From assembly GCA_949361645.1 (NCBI GenBank), contig OX442415.1, positions 18,813,269 to 18,877,268 of the forward strand: a stretch of 64,000 nt of DNA, read 5' to 3'. Origin of the DNA: Spongilla lacustris. Lineage: Eukaryota > Porifera > Demospongiae > Spongillida > Spongillidae. The first letter of the stretch is position 1, and each line of letters begins with the position of its first letter. The notes under the pieces were generated by a model. It was not told the DNA's origin and did not search any database. It saw nothing but the letters and a program-made list of their open reading frames with translations. Of the stretch, positions 1 to 13,300 are shown in pieces. A program made the position numbers and the translations under genes.

Positions 1-3000
1 AGAGAGACCCCTCTCTTCCTGTCAGGTACAGAGACCCTCTCTGAGTGAGACAGAAAAAGCATTCTCTTTCTGTCAAATAGAGAGACTCCTCTCTGTGTGT
101 CAGGCAGAGATTATCCTTCAGTTCCAGTCAGGTAGAGAGACTCCTCTCTTCCAGTCAGGTAGTGAGACCCTTCTGTTCCAGACAAATAGACAGAACCCTA
201 TCTGAGTAAGAAAGAAAGAGCATTCTCTTTCTGTCAGATAGAGAGACCCCTCTCTGAGTGAGACAGAAAAAGCATTCTTTTTCTATCAAATAGAGAGACC
301 CCTCTCTCTGTGTCAGGCAGAGATCATCCTTCAGTTCCAGTCAAGTAGAGAGACCCCACTCTTCCAGTCAGGTACAGAGACCCCTCTCTTCCAGTCAGGT
401 ACAGAGACCCCTGTCTGTGAGCGCCGTCATACGCATCTACGTTCCTTCCTTCCGCATGGTCTACTTTGGCGGGTGGAGACCCGCCGTGTGTGACTCCTGT
501 TCCTACGTTGGCTCGGTGGGGAAGGGCATCTCTTCCAGTGCGGTAGAGTGACTCTTATCTCCAAGTGAGACGGAGAGACGATCCCTTCCAGTCCGGTAGA
601 GAGACCGACCTGTCTGTATCAGGGCAGCAGATAGACTCCTCTGTGTGAGTGACACAGAGAGATCCCTCACTTCCAGTCAGGTAGAGAGACCGCTCTCTGA
701 GTGAGACAGAAAAAGCATTTTCTTTCTGTCAGACAGAGAGACCCCTCTCTCTGTGTCAGACAGAGATCACCTTTCAGTTCCAGTCAGGTAGAGATCACCT
801 TTCAGTTCCAGTCAGGTAGAGAGACCACCGTCTCTGAGTGAGACAGAGAGAACATTCACTTCCAGTCAGGTAAAGAGACCTTCCTCTCCAAGTGATATGG
901 AGAGACCCCTCCCTTCCAGTCAGGTAGAGAGACCCCTCTCTGAGTGAGACAGAAAAAGCATCTTCTTTCTGTCAAATTAAGAGACCCCTCAGGCAGAGAT
1001 TATCCTTCAGTTCCAGTCAGGTAGAGAGACTCCTCTCTTCCAGCCAGGTAGAGAGATCCCTCTCTTCCAGTCAGGTAAAGAGACCCCTTTCTTCCAGTCA
1101 TGTAGAGAGACCCCTCTCTTCCTGTCAGGTACAGAGACCCCTCTAAGAGTGAGACAGAAAATACATTCTCTTTCTGTCAAATAGAGAGACCCCTCTCTCT
1201 GTGTCAGGCAGAGATCATCCTTCAGTTCCAGTCAGGTAGAGAGACCCCACTCATCCAGTCAGGTACAGAGACCCCTCTCTTCCGGTCAGTTAGAGAGACC
1301 CTGCTCTTCCAGTCAAGTAGAGAGACCCTTCTTTTCCAGTCAGGTACAGAGACTCCTGTCTGTGAGACCCATCTCTTCCTGTCAGGTAGAGTGACTCTTA
1401 TCTCCAAGTGAGACGGAGAGACCATCCCTTCCAGTCGGGTAGAGAGACCGACCTGTCTGTATCAGGGCAGCAGATAGACTCCTCTGTGTGAGTCACACAG
1501 AGAGATCCCTCACTTCCAGTCAGGTAGAGAGACCGCTCTCTGAGTGAGACAGAAAAAGCATTTTCTTTCTGTCAGACAGAGACCCCTCTCTCTGTGTCAG
1601 ACAGAGATCACCTTTCAGTTCCAGTCAGGTAGAGATCACCTTTCAGTTCCAGTCAGATAGAGAGACCACCGTCTCTGAGTGAGACAGAGACCATTTACGT
1701 CCAGTCAGGTAAAGAGACCTTCCTCTCCTAGTGATATGGAGAGACCCATCCCTTCCAGTCAGGTAGAGAGACCCCTCTCTGAGTGAGACAGAAAAAGCAT
1801 TTTCTTTCTGTCAAATTAAAAGAACCCTCAGGCAGAGATTATCCTTCAGTTCCAGTCAGGTGGAGAGACTCCTCTCATCCAGCCAGGTAGAGAGATCCCT
1901 CTCTTCCAGTCAGGTACAGAGACCCCTGTCTGAGAGACCCTTCTCTTCCAGTAAGGTAGAGAGACCACTGTCTTCCAGTGAGGTAGAGTAACTCTTATCT
2001 CCAAGTGAGACGGAGAGACCATCTCTTCTAGTCAGGTAGAGAAACCCCTCTCTGAGTGAGACAGAAAGATCACTCTCTTTCTGTCAGACAGAGAGACCTC
2101 TCTCTCTGTGTCAGGCAGAGATCACCTTTCAGTTCCAGTCAGGAAGACAGACCCCCGTATCTGAGTGAGACAGAGAGACCATTCTCTTCCAGTCAGGTAA
2201 AGAGACCTTCCTCTCCAAGTGAAATGGAGAAACCCCTCCCTTTCAGTCAGGTAGGGAGACTCCTCTCTGAGTGAGACAGAAAAAGCATTTTCTTTCTGTC
2301 AAATTAAGAGACCTCTCAGGCAGAGATCCAGTCAGGTAGAGAGACCCCACTCTTCTAGTCAGGTACAGAGAACCCTCTCCTCCAGTCAGGTAGAGAAACC
2401 CCTCTTTTCCAGTCAGGTAGAGAGATCTCTCTCTATCAGTCAGGTAGCAAGACCCCTCTCTGAGTGCGACAGAAAGATCATTCTTTTTCTGTCCGATAGA
2501 GAGACCCCTCTCTCTGTGTCAGGCAGAGATCACCTTTCAGTTCCAGTCAAGAAGCGAGACCCCCCGTCTCTGAGTGAGACAGAGAGACCTTTCTCTTCCA
2601 GTCAGGTAGAGAGACCCCTCTCTGAGTGAGACAGAAAAAGCATTTTCTTTCTGTCAAATAGAGAGAACCCTCAGGCAGAGATCATCCTTCAGTTCCAGTC
2701 AGGTAGAGAGACTCAGGTACAGAGACACCTCTCTTCCAGTCAGGTAGAGAGACCCCTCACTGAGTGAGACAGAAAAAGCATTCTCTCTGTCAAATAGAGA
2801 GACCCCTCTCTGTGTGCCAGGCAGAGATCATCCTTCAGTTCCAGTCAGGTAGAGAGACTCCTCTCTTCCAGTCAGGTAGAGAGACCCTTCTCTTCCAGAC
2901 AGATAGGCAGAACCATATCTGAGTGAGAAAGAAAGAGCATTCTCTTTCTGTCAGATAGAGAGAACCCTCTCTGACTGAGACAGAAAAAGCATTCTCTTTC

Positions 3001-4125
3001 TGTCAGATAGAGAGACCCCTCTCTCTGTGTCAGGCAGAGATCATCCTTCAGTTCCAGTCAGGTAGAGAGACCCCATACTTCCAGTCAGGTACAGAGACCC
3101 CTCTCTTCCGGTCAGGTAGAGAGACCCTACTTATCCAGTCCAGTAGAGAGACCTGTCTTTTTCAGTCAGGTACAGAGACCCCTGTCTCGGAGAGACCCTT
3201 CTCTTCCAGTCAGGTAGAGAGACCCGTGTCTTCAAGTCAGGTAGAGTGACTCTTATCTCCAAGTGAGACAGAGAAACCATCCCTTCCAGTCAGGTAGAGA
3301 GACCCCTCTCTGAGTGAGACAAAACAATCATTCTCTTTCTATCAGACAGAGAGACCCCTCTCTCTGTGTCAGGCAGAGATCACCTTTCAGTTCCAGTCAG
3401 GTAGAGAGACCCCCGTCTCTGAGTGAGACAGAGAGACCCTTTCCTTCCAGTCAGGTAGAGAGACCCCTCTCTGAGTGAGACAGAAAAAGGATTTACTTTC
3501 TGTCAAATTAAGAGACCCCTCAGGCAGAGATCATCCTTCAGTTCCAGTCAGGTAGAGAGACTCCTCTCTTCCAGTCAGGTAGAGAGACCCTTCTCTTCCA
3601 GACAGATTGACAGAACCCTCTCTGACTGAGACAGATCTCTTTCTGTCAGATAGAGAGACCCCTCTCTCTGTGTCAGGCAGAGATCATCCTTCAGTTCCAG
3701 TCAGGTATAGAGAGACCCCTAACATCCAGTCAGGTAGAGAGACCCCTCTCTTCCTGTCAGGTACAGAGACCCCTCTCTGGGTGAGACAGAAAAAAGTATT
3801 CTCTCTCTGTCAAATAGAGAGACCCCCCTCTCTCTGTGTCAGGCAGAGATCATCCTTCAGTTCCAGTCAGGTAGAGAGACCCCTCTCTTTCCAGTCAGGT
3901 AGAGAGACCCCTCTCTTTCCAGTCAGGTAGAGAGACCCCTGCCTTCCAGTCAGGTAGAGAGACCCCTCTTTTCAAGTCAGGTAGAGAGACCCCGGCCTTC
4001 CAGTCAGGTAGAGAGACCCCTGCTTTCCAGTCAGGTAGAGAGACGCCTCTCTTCCAGTCGGGTAGAGAGACCTTTTCTCCAAGTGAGACGGAGAGACCCC
4101 GACCTTCCAGTCCAGGTGGAGGCAG
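1..4125. repeat. Higher-order satellite of 27-bp units
   Basis: The whole stretch is built from variants of a 27-bp unit reading about CCAGTCAGGTAGAGAGACCC plus CTCTCTT. These are mixed with a GAGTGAGACAGAAAAAGCAT module and a TCAGGCAGAGATCATCCTTC module. A longer period is visible: the block at 540-850 recurs almost base for base at 1381-1690, an offset of about 841 bp. Around 3880-4060 the 27-bp unit runs nearly pure. Because 27 is a multiple of three, the minus strand there reads as an open nine-residue repeat (VSLPDWKAG and variants). No gene is supported. The array ends near 4125 in unique DNA and runs off the left edge of the window. Confidence 0.93.
421..526. other. GC-rich non-satellite island inside the satellite
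   Basis: About 105 bp with no resemblance to the satellite interrupt it. The matching place in the next long period (about 1365) runs straight from CTGTCTGTGAG into CATCTCTTCC. On the plus strand the island is open from GCC at 423, with residues such as RMVYFGGWRP and CDSCSYVG. It could be a captured exon piece, a small insertion, or the only surviving copy of a lost satellite module. Too short to assign. Confidence 0.6.
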
Positions 4126-5462
4126 AGTGACTACGTATACAGCAGGTAGGCCTGTCGAGGCCGGCACGCACGTACACGAACCTTAGTTAGTGTGGTAGGA
4201 CATTGCAGAGCAAGCTGCTCCAGTTGTTTTTGGGTTCGTACAAGTGTCCTGCTCGTAGCGACCCTGCTTTCTACGAATTCTGTCTGTAACATGAACGAAT
4301 ACGCTACATAATTTCTGAACCCATACTTACCTATGCGCGTGCATGTGTACGTACGTACTCTAGCGTCTTTGATGAAGCACGTTCTGGACCACGCGGCTGC
4401 ATGCACTAGTGTAGCTGCAGCGCTGTACTAAGCTGCCTTGTTGCTTAAGTTCACCTCCCGCCTTTGTGCGCAGGTAGGCCTATTTGAAATGACGTTCGAA
4501 TTGAAATGGTGCACACCTAGTACGGTTTGTTATTAAAACCAGTACAGCTAGCTAACTGCTGTGAAACGAACGACGCGGTATGGTACGATTTGCGTCCAAT
4601 AAAGATTCTCTGCTTTTTTTTTTTTTTTATGAACAACTCAGTGAAGCATAGGCTCGTTAGCCACGGCTTGGGGATTTTTGATAACACTGGATTTTACAAT
4701 ATTTGCCTATGCATCTGATGGGTCACATTTGCGCAGGCGAATGAAAAGTGCGCGCAATGATGTTGAAGAGAAGCATAGTTTAGGAGGGTGGGGCTGTGTT
4801 GTGCACAGCGGCAATGTATCACGTGAATGTGATAATATTCAATTGTGTTCACGTGAGACCTCTCGTACGCAGACCTAAACATTCATGTTCCACTTTCGTT
4901 CAATAATTCCGCGCATGCGTAAGCGCTGCCAAACTTGGACAGTTTGTAACTTTGTTTCCAGTGGAGGAGAAAATACAAAAGTTAGTTCCACAATTAGAGT
5001 ACGGCTTCCTCTACAGGTCTGATAATTCAAAGTTAGCTTTTAACAATGTCAATTAACAGAAACTAATCAACTCCGTTTTAAACGTTTGGCTTCGTTAGTC
5101 ACCACGCAAGATGGTAAGCTGTTCATTGGCACGATTATTGGATGCTTCTTTGCATAGATTCACCGTGATATTGGTGATTAATTTGCAATAGCTTGACTTT
5201 CAGCAGGGGTTTCCCCACAAAAACCACATATAAGATAGATCACGTGATAAGTAATTTTAATAGTTATAAAAATTAATTTTTACACACTTCCTGGGTGGTA
5301 CTGAATGTTGATCATAGCATTGGCATGTTTTTAATAAACCGATAACTAACTTTTAATAACTACACATTCATAACTTAAGCTAATTATTGGCATGATTTTT
5401 GGTTTAAACAGCATAATTTTACCATGTTCAGTTCTGGAGTTATGCCAATTCAAAGATTTTGC

Positions 5463-5484
5463 GCGACTTTTGGATCACCCTGTA
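5463..5484 (-). mobile_element. Possible mariner/Tc1-type terminus
   Basis: The sequence ends ...TTTTGGATCACCCTGTA. On the minus strand this reads TACAGGGTGATCCAAAAG, the form common at mariner-family element ends (TA target followed by CAGGGTG..CC). A similar end, GGACACCCTGTA, is seen near 36759-36770. No partner inverted repeat was found for either, so they are probably solitary remnants. Confidence 0.35.
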
Positions 5485-6344
5485 TATTATAATTATAATT
5501 ATAATTATATATATATACTTTGTCCATTAGTATATGCTGGCATTGTTCTCATGCAGGATATCAGCCAAATATATATATATATATTTATTTCATTTTATCT
5601 ACATTACTGGCCAGTAGAAAAGTTCAGTGTAGTTCAGTGGTGAGCAGTTGCTTTGTTGCAGGCTGCATTTCCTTGTTTCCCAAAGCATGCAGTATATAAA
5701 ATTCTATAACACTTGTAATTGTTTTCCAAAGCAGTATTTGTAATACTTGTAATTCTTAACGCGGAGAGAAACAATAATGTAATTAAAATGCACTTTATAT
5801 TAATTAGTTTGTTTATTTCCTAGCTAGCTCTCGATTGTGCATGCATGTGTTTTCATATACGTGCAGTTCAGTGCATGCTTTTATAACTATCGTCAAAACA
5901 TTATCACTATAACTTCCGTTGTTATGTCGATATTATATATGTGCACTTAATTCCCGAGTCTTTCATAGCAAACTCTTTTCTATATAGTGAGCACGCGATG
6001 CTGCCCCGCCGCGGCTGCCGGTATCATAGTAAAAAGGAATCCCTGAAAATCTTGTAGGAATTTTGGCAGCCCCAGTCCAATTTTCCTACGAAACTCGGCA
6101 TCCCTTTAGGAGAATACGCATCCCTTTGCATAGCCATTTCTCCTGGGAATTTTGGAACCCCCCTCGCAACGGTACGATTAAATTCAGAATATTCACAAGC
6201 CTTCTGGCACATACAGGAAAGTGGAGGACCATTTTCATGGCTGTTATGTTATTACTAAATGTATGTGCACGCAATAATAGAAATGTTTGATATGATGTTA
6301 CATCTTTAAATGTTTCAAATGTTTGTTGAAGTTAGTTATAATTA

Positions 6345-6795
6345 TATGGGACAGTTTCCGAGAAAGTTGCCCCTCGTAAAATGTTAAAAGATTTCCTTGA
6401 GTTTGAATTACTATAACTTCCGAACAGTAAAAACTATCGACTTCCTATTTTCAAAACTTAATACTACATCATTTCTCTATGGTAAAATACATTTTGTGGT
6501 CTTGCACTTGCTCCGTGCCAGTATTGCAACGTCCGTTACCCCTTCGGGTTCAAACCCGCCATGTATATGAGTAATCAAATAGTTTCAAATTTGGTTTGTA
6601 GGTAGAGAGGTCCTATACCTTTTGATTTGTTCTGTTCGTTAATTTGTATGCCATCTCCTGATCTATTGCGGAGTTGGTGCACGTTTTCCCGCTTGATTCG
6701 CGCCAAAGATGTAATCCCCGCCTCTCCATATGCATACATTGCAATTTGCCCAAATGAATGGCGCGAATCGAGCGCGAAAACGTTCACGTAGTTAA
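6345..6795. mobile_element. Diverged half of a foldback element
   Basis: This stretch begins TATGGGACAGTTTCCGAGAA and shares long blocks with the left arm of the palindromic element at 49685-50512. Shared blocks include ACTTCCGAACAGT, TTCTCTATGGTAAAATACAT, GGTTCAAACCCGCC, GATTTGTTCTGTTCGTTAAT and TTTTCCCGCTTGATTCGCGC. Only about one arm plus the centre is present here, so it is an old partial copy. It has no coding potential. Confidence 0.75.
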
Positions 6796-9216
6796 AAACC
6801 AGCCAAAAAAATCCAGGTTGGACGTTTATAATTAACTGCTTCCTTTGTTATCCTATAGTTACGGCCTATAGTGTGGAGTGTCCGGGGGAGGGGGGGGGGG
6901 CAGTTTGCCCTAGTGCAAAATGTCCGGGGGGACAATCCACCCTCCCACAATGGCAATCATTCATAGCTGTGTCAAGTGAGAATGATTCACATAGACTAAT
7001 GTCAACCCTAGAAGAGCTTGAGCTACGTTTGAATTATTCTGTACTGTAGGTATAGGTGACAATTTTTTCTAATTACTTTTTTTTTAGCCATAAATTGTAC
7101 ACCACTAGAAAGAGCAGAATTTCTGCATTCCAACGATACCTAGCTTACTTGCATTGCTCGATGCTGTATCTCCCTAGCTGCGATTTTTTTTTAAGATCAA
7201 CGATCGGTAATGAACGCGAATGAATGGGATGTGCAAAACGAAATCTATCCCGGTTGAGTTTCTATTGAATACAGAGTGTGCAACATTAACCAAAACTTTA
7301 ACACATGCAGTCCGACAAATATTGTACATAGAGGTGCACTTAATATTGCTTCATTAAATTATTTTCATCTACCATAATATAACAAGGAAGGTCATTGCGT
7401 TATATAATATCATGCATACGCGCGCGCAGTGCGATGAAGATACTTTTTAAACATGAAACAAACTCTAGACAGATGGAACTACTATTACATTACTCATAGC
7501 AATGATAAAATCATCACTGTATATGCAAGAGAATCATGAATTTTAAGTCCAATTGAAGTTAATATCAGGGTAATCTGCAAGTAGCCGACTTACTCTGCTT
7601 CATCTGTTTTTCAATCATTGACAATGACTATAGGAATTTTAGATTTCGTTACAAAGGTTTCCATTATACGAGTACGTACAATGAGGTCCCAATAATTTCC
7701 ATTATACATTACTTAATTCTCCTACCTTTTTGAAATGCATGTACTCCAAGAATAACTAATTGTGGATGGAACAGGTAGGCTTAAACATGCCCGTTCTTTA
7801 GAAACTCCTTCAATAAATTACCAATAAGTACACCATACTCCAACTTAATAGCAATAGGATGCCGGCTTTATACGCGACAAGAAACAATATACTTTTTCAT
7901 CACTTTTAGTATTTATGCTATTTGAATTTTCTCCATCATGTACACGTACTTACTCTTTCAACTGCAATTGATGCTGGTTATTTACAGCTTTCATTTTACA
8001 TTCTTTCATTTTTAGAACATATTTTGAATCTGTAATAACTCCGATAAGAATATCTCAATGCAACCAGTGATCTTTTTAACTGCCTTACTTCAGCCTAACT
8101 GCAGTATCTTAGTTGACATGGGACAGGAAATGTTTGGTTGTCTGCTCTCATGAGTAATAAAACTGAAAGAGAAATATAGATATATGCATGTGCTATGGGG
8201 ACTATATCAAATGGAAGTCTAAATGGAAGATTTACACATAAAACATCATTCCAAGCTCTATAGGATTTGCTCCGTTGTCTACTACTTTGGCTGTTTCATT
8301 TGGGTTGTCATTATGAACGTAACTTATATCATTGCAGGAGCTGTAAATGTACCACTGATGCTGACTTATTTATATGTTTAAACACTCTAGATCAAGAACA
8401 ACCTTCATTGTGAATAGCAACAAAGCAGAATGGAATGTTATTTTATCGGTGTATGCATATGAATAAAGGGCTTGATACTATCTATATGACTGTGTGGCAC
8501 AACAATAAAATAAACTACTCCCTTAAGACTTCAGGTGGATGTTGTTCACAACTATGTGCTTCAAAGAATAAGGTGTGTAATAAATAGAATTGTCACAAAG
8601 TTATAACAACACATTGTGTTATAATAAAGGGCTACTTGGTTATGAAATCTATTATCGACTAAAGCGTAGATATAGTGAATTCAAATAAACTGATAGGTGC
8701 TTTCAAGCAAACCAATACAAAACGCCTAGGCCATTATAGCACCCTTTGGGCACCATCCAAATCTCCCGAAACTTTATGGTATCATTAAGTTGGACCTATT
8801 CTAAATAAAAATCACTATCCTGTGATTGTGCATCAAAAGACTGATTCAAGACTGATTTGCAAGATTTTACTGCAAATTGAATGCACCTGATCGTGAAGTA
8901 GCTTGCTATTGCAATGCTTTCTACAACCAATTGCTTTCCTCGATCGAGTATCGAAGTCGGGCAAACCGCTCACGTAACGGAGCAAGTTTCTATGCTTCTT
9001 TGTATACTTTTGTACGTTCGCAAATTCCAGTCCAATTTTTGCCACGCGTACGCGATTTTGACAACTACCTATCTGCAGGGGTATAGGGTTAAATAATAGA
9101 ATACCCAATACACATCATGATCTACCTTCTAATTCGTAACACTATCAGGCAGTCACCTTGAAATATCTCCAATCCTTCGAATAATTCGTCTTTGGTCGAC
9201 TAAAAAACCTGTAGGG

Positions 9217-9480
9217 AAGATGGCTTCAGAACTCTCTGTAAGTTCCTCCTGTCTATAATCTTGGTCATTCTATATCTGGCCAATGATTACCTATATAATA
9301 TGTAAATATAATTATATCATTGCAGATATCAAGCTAAACTTCTATTGATTGGTACAACTTTGTGAGGGACATTTGCACACAGTATTTTATTGACCATCCT
9401 TCGGAGGCACAGGTATTGAAGTAGAAATTGATTGAAATTCAAAACACGGGGGCAAATACACAAGGAATAGAAGCAATATG
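9217..9480 (+). pseudogene. Merlin (IS1595-like) transposase remnant
   Basis: The frame starting at 9338 reads SIDWYNFVRDIC followed by TQYFIDHPSEA. It then continues, after a small frame change, as GIEVEID, and further on KYTRNR. This order (DW-NF-RD, then VEID followed by a basic Y-x-R-x-R stretch) is what I know from animal Merlin / ISXO2-like DDE transposases. A short upstream piece ending MASELS at 9237 is followed by GTAAGT, and the next block begins after TTGCAG at 9325, so the parent gene probably had an intron here. Decay is plain: TAA at 9335 where AAA (Lys) is expected, a frameshift near 9410, and TGA after the VEID aspartate. No terminal repeats were identified. Confidence 0.7.
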
Positions 9481-10369
9481 GAGCTCTTGCAAGCGTATAT
9501 TACGCGAGGAAAGGACCATGCACTCCAAACTGTTTACAACAGGAGGCCCTACAACATATTGCTACAAATAGAATCCACATGAATCTTACACGTGTAGATT
9601 AGATTTGATTGCATAGCACCCCGTGAAAGACGGGGGGTACTAAAGTACACAAGAACGTAACCCACTTTTTAAGCAGCTCGATCCTTTAACCATGCAACAT
9701 CCTTTTCGTCTTCTGCCCTCTTTTTAATTGTAACGTCTCGCTAAAAGCACACCATTACTGATTAACTTTTGTCGCCTCAAAGACGTCAGTATCGAAAATC
9801 CTATAAAAGGATGCCACAAACACCGCACGAAATTTGGAATGGGGGTGCCAAGAGTCCTGTGTATAGGATACGGTATCTGGAACCGGAATGTCAATTATTG
9901 GGGGTGCCGATTATCCCATGACACGCCTTCAAAATGATTCGCTGAACTGAGATAAGCAATTGCACGAGTCATACTTATCAGCGAGGTGTTTTTGCAATGG
10001 GAGGTAGTTGATTCAGATATCTTTGTATATTGTAGATTTCAAGCCTACCTGCATGAGATATACGACCCGTTCGTAACCATTAGTCCCTTTCACAAACGCA
10101 TCTATATGTAGAATATTCAAACAATATGTACTTATTTTCGGAGTGAGGTTGGAGGGGGGGGGGGGGGGGGGGGGGGGGTACAGAAAATTGTATGAAATTA
10201 TCCAGACACTTATCTGCATGCAAGTGCTCGTTGCTTGGAGCATTATAATTTTGTAGCATCACGTCATCCCAGATGAGATTCAAATACAATCGTGCACATG
10301 TATGCATGAGACACACTCGTTACGCATGCATGTATAGATGGGTACAAAAATATAGATTTTTTTAATGTA
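9481..10369. other. Non-coding stretch, 3' flank of the HELZ2-like gene
   Basis: No exon is visible. It includes a pure run of 25 G at 10154-10178. It lies immediately downstream (minus strand) of the HELZ2-like stop codon. No clear AATAAA polyadenylation signal was found in the first 250 bases past the stop. Confidence 0.6.
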
Positions 10370-13300
10370 CTAAGGAAATGAGTGCTCGTCAACAACACAG
10401 CGGAGATCATTATAATGCTGAATGAGATTTTTCCACGTTGGGTCATACTGCAACAGCATCATGTTACCTGTATTTGAAAATAAATACATTAGTATTAGTT
10501 GAATGATATTGTAAGCTATGGGTAGTACATGTACAGGAGCTATACATGGTTACCTAGTTGATACATACACATGTTATCATTCAAGGGTACATAATTAAGC
10601 ATGCAAATATATGTATTAAAGTTTTTTGAATTTCAGATGTTTTTGTCAACTGGCACCTTTGGACTGTATATCTGGTTATATTATAAAATCTGATTAAACA
10701 ACCAGTCATCCATGCAATGGATGTTTTGTCATTTCAACTGAACCCGATTTTACATGCACATCTAAATCTAATACATTCAAAATCAATGCCAAGATTCGAT
10801 AATACATTAAATCATTGTTTCCTGAAGAAGGAGGAAATGATCTGATTTGGGAAATCTTTGCAGACAAAGTAAATAGCTATCTAAAAAACAGTTCACAAAG
10901 TTATTGCAAATGCCACAATTTTTGCTATTACTTTGTATCTGCACTCATGGAGACTATACATGTAGAGGCTTGATTTTCTGGGCTAAACAAAAAGACTGCA
11001 CGATTCACAGGCACACAGATACTTCAATATGTTGATGATTGGTCAAAATCCACAAACAGGTACAAGTATATATAATTCCTTGTATTCTAAACCAAAGATG
11101 GGAAATAATTTCTAAATCAATTCATTGCGCTCCCTGGCCAGGAGCTGTTCAAGTAAATAGTCATACAAATTAGTTAAACAAGCTAGTGCACTTTGGAATG
11201 AATGATACAAAAAGCCAAAGCACATACAAAATGGCTGCCACACATTGTCTGTATGTAGTATACATGTCATTCCGCTGGATGGACTGCTATTTATATTTGT
11301 AAACACACGTGTACTATCAGTAGATTCCATCGGTACCAAGCCAACCAAATATGAACTTGTACTAAGACATGTTATAATGCCTAAGACGAGGTACAACAAT
11401 AGGATTAATGAGGAAGATATTTTAAAACAAATGGACAAAAAAAGAGGTGACAATGAAATGGACAATGAAGGCAGAGGAGCTTCTGAACAGAATAGTGTCA
11501 GCAATTTCAATCATACACTTGAAATGGATAAATTAACAGCATGCATATATGCTAATTTAGGCCTTCTATTGCAACCTCTGTACAGTAGCTATCACATACA
11601 CAAAATGCAATGACTCGAAACAACTGAGTAAATAATAAAATCTCTGCTAGGAACATTGTGATAGGATTTGAAAGCAATAGACTGAGGAGAAATCATAAAT
11701 GGAATAAAGAAATCTACCATAAATGGGCTATTAGAATTACTTCATTTTTCATCATGATTTTGCCCTTTATACACAACTGTTGCCTTCAAATCCTATATAT
11801 ATGCCACCAACCATCAATGTTTTCATTTACTGGTTGCTTTTGGATCCCCCAAATTTATAGTAGAAAATTTACTCTTAAAAAAACATACCGACTATAACGA
11901 GGCCTTGCTTGCTGCGTGTGATGCCAACATTGATTTGATGCTCATCTGTTACAAAACCAATGTTCTTTAGAATCCATCCTTTGTCTGCCATTATATATTG
12001 AGGTGTATTGATCTCCTCACGTGGCAAAGACCGAACCGTTGATAATATCACATAGTCAAATTCATCACCTGCAAGTGGTTGATATGTACATCCTATTACC
12101 ATGGGTACCGACCTCATGGGGCTTTACCTTGGCTTTCATTAATGGTCATAACTTTTGTCTTTTCTTCCCCTTGATCGCACGTGGGGAGGATACGCTGAAG
12201 CTCCTGCAAAATGGTGCTCTTCTGTGCAGCATATGGAGTCAAGATTGCAAGGCTGTCTGATTTTGTGATCAGCTTTAACATTTTGGAGGCTATTTCAACC
12301 TGTAAATAAAGATTTGTCAAAAGCACCTTCACAGCAGCCAACTTTACCTACCGCTTTAGCTGCTTCTTTACGATTAGATTTTGATTCCATAGCAATATGC
12401 TTTCTCTTTGTACCTGAAGCATGCTGACCTTCTTCCTCCCCAACAATGTCACAGAATGCCAGTGGTAATTCTAACCCAGCTGGCCAGAAATCCTTCATAT
12501 TTCGATTCACCTTTCTGTCCTGAACAAGTTTGCCTGGCATTAGTTTTCCATCATAAAACCACTGTGATGGAAACTCTTGAACCCATTGGTGCTGTGAAAG
12601 AGGTGGACAAGGTGTTTTAATACAGCCTGTTCTCCCACCCCCTCCCTTAATAGTAAGTGCCATGTAACTACACATAAACACTACAATTACGAATAACACT
12701 GTGAAGACTATATTAGCAGCTAACACTTTGTATTACCATTCTGTATTGAATTGTCAATGTTATGCAAAGATCCTTAAACTGTTCTGCATATCTCTGGAAT
12801 AAGGATGTTCCTAGCCCTGCATCTCTGGCTGGTTTGTACGTTATCACAGGTTGCAGCTGTTTGTGGTCTCCAATCAACACTACATGCTCACTGAGACTTA
12901 TGACTGCCATGGTTTCCGGTTCTTGGGCCATCCCACATTCATCTACTATACATTGGCGTGGTGCAATAAATCTTCTAAACTGTTTGCTGCACACTTCATT
13001 ACAAGTGCAAAAGATAATGTCAAAATCATTGTTTAGAACAGCTTTTTTGGCATGTGCAACGATTTTTTTAAACCTTCTTCGAAGTTCACCACCACACATA
13101 AATCCTTTTCCATAGGATTTAATCTTATCCTCCAGCATTTTTATTTCTGATCCACTAGGGCCTTTTCTAATCAGGTGGTGCAGAGCAAATTCATGTGCAA
13201 ATGACGGGCACTTGTAGTCAGAGATGTGGAACTCTGCATCATGTGGATCTGGTTGAGCAAAATCCTTAGCTTCTATCACTTTACTATACACACGAAGTAT

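Larger units (their letters stand above)
4126..9216. other. Gene-free AT-rich intergenic region
   Basis: No convincing exon was found; all open frames here are short and lack splice or family support. Visible content: an AT microsatellite at 5488-5515, a (TA)n at 5569-5583, a mariner-like end near 5465-5484, a decayed inverted-repeat element at about 6345-6795, and an 11-G run at 6890-6900. The remainder (about 6900-9200) shows nothing recognisable. Confidence 0.7.

Noticed and set aside
4131..4406. 91-codon minus-strand frame next to the satellite
   Set aside because: Chance frame in unique DNA with no recognisable motif or splice context.
6540..6565. GGGTTCAAACCC, resembling a tRNA T-arm (also near 49886)
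   Set aside because: No acceptor or anticodon arms can be drawn around it, and it is part of the foldback element family.
11112..11613. Opposite-strand frames of about 130 and 122 codons inside the last HELZ2-like intron
   Set aside because: The minus frame could be entered from the 11889 donor in phase but does not resemble the UPF1-type tail. The exon at 10467-10370 fits phase and family exactly.
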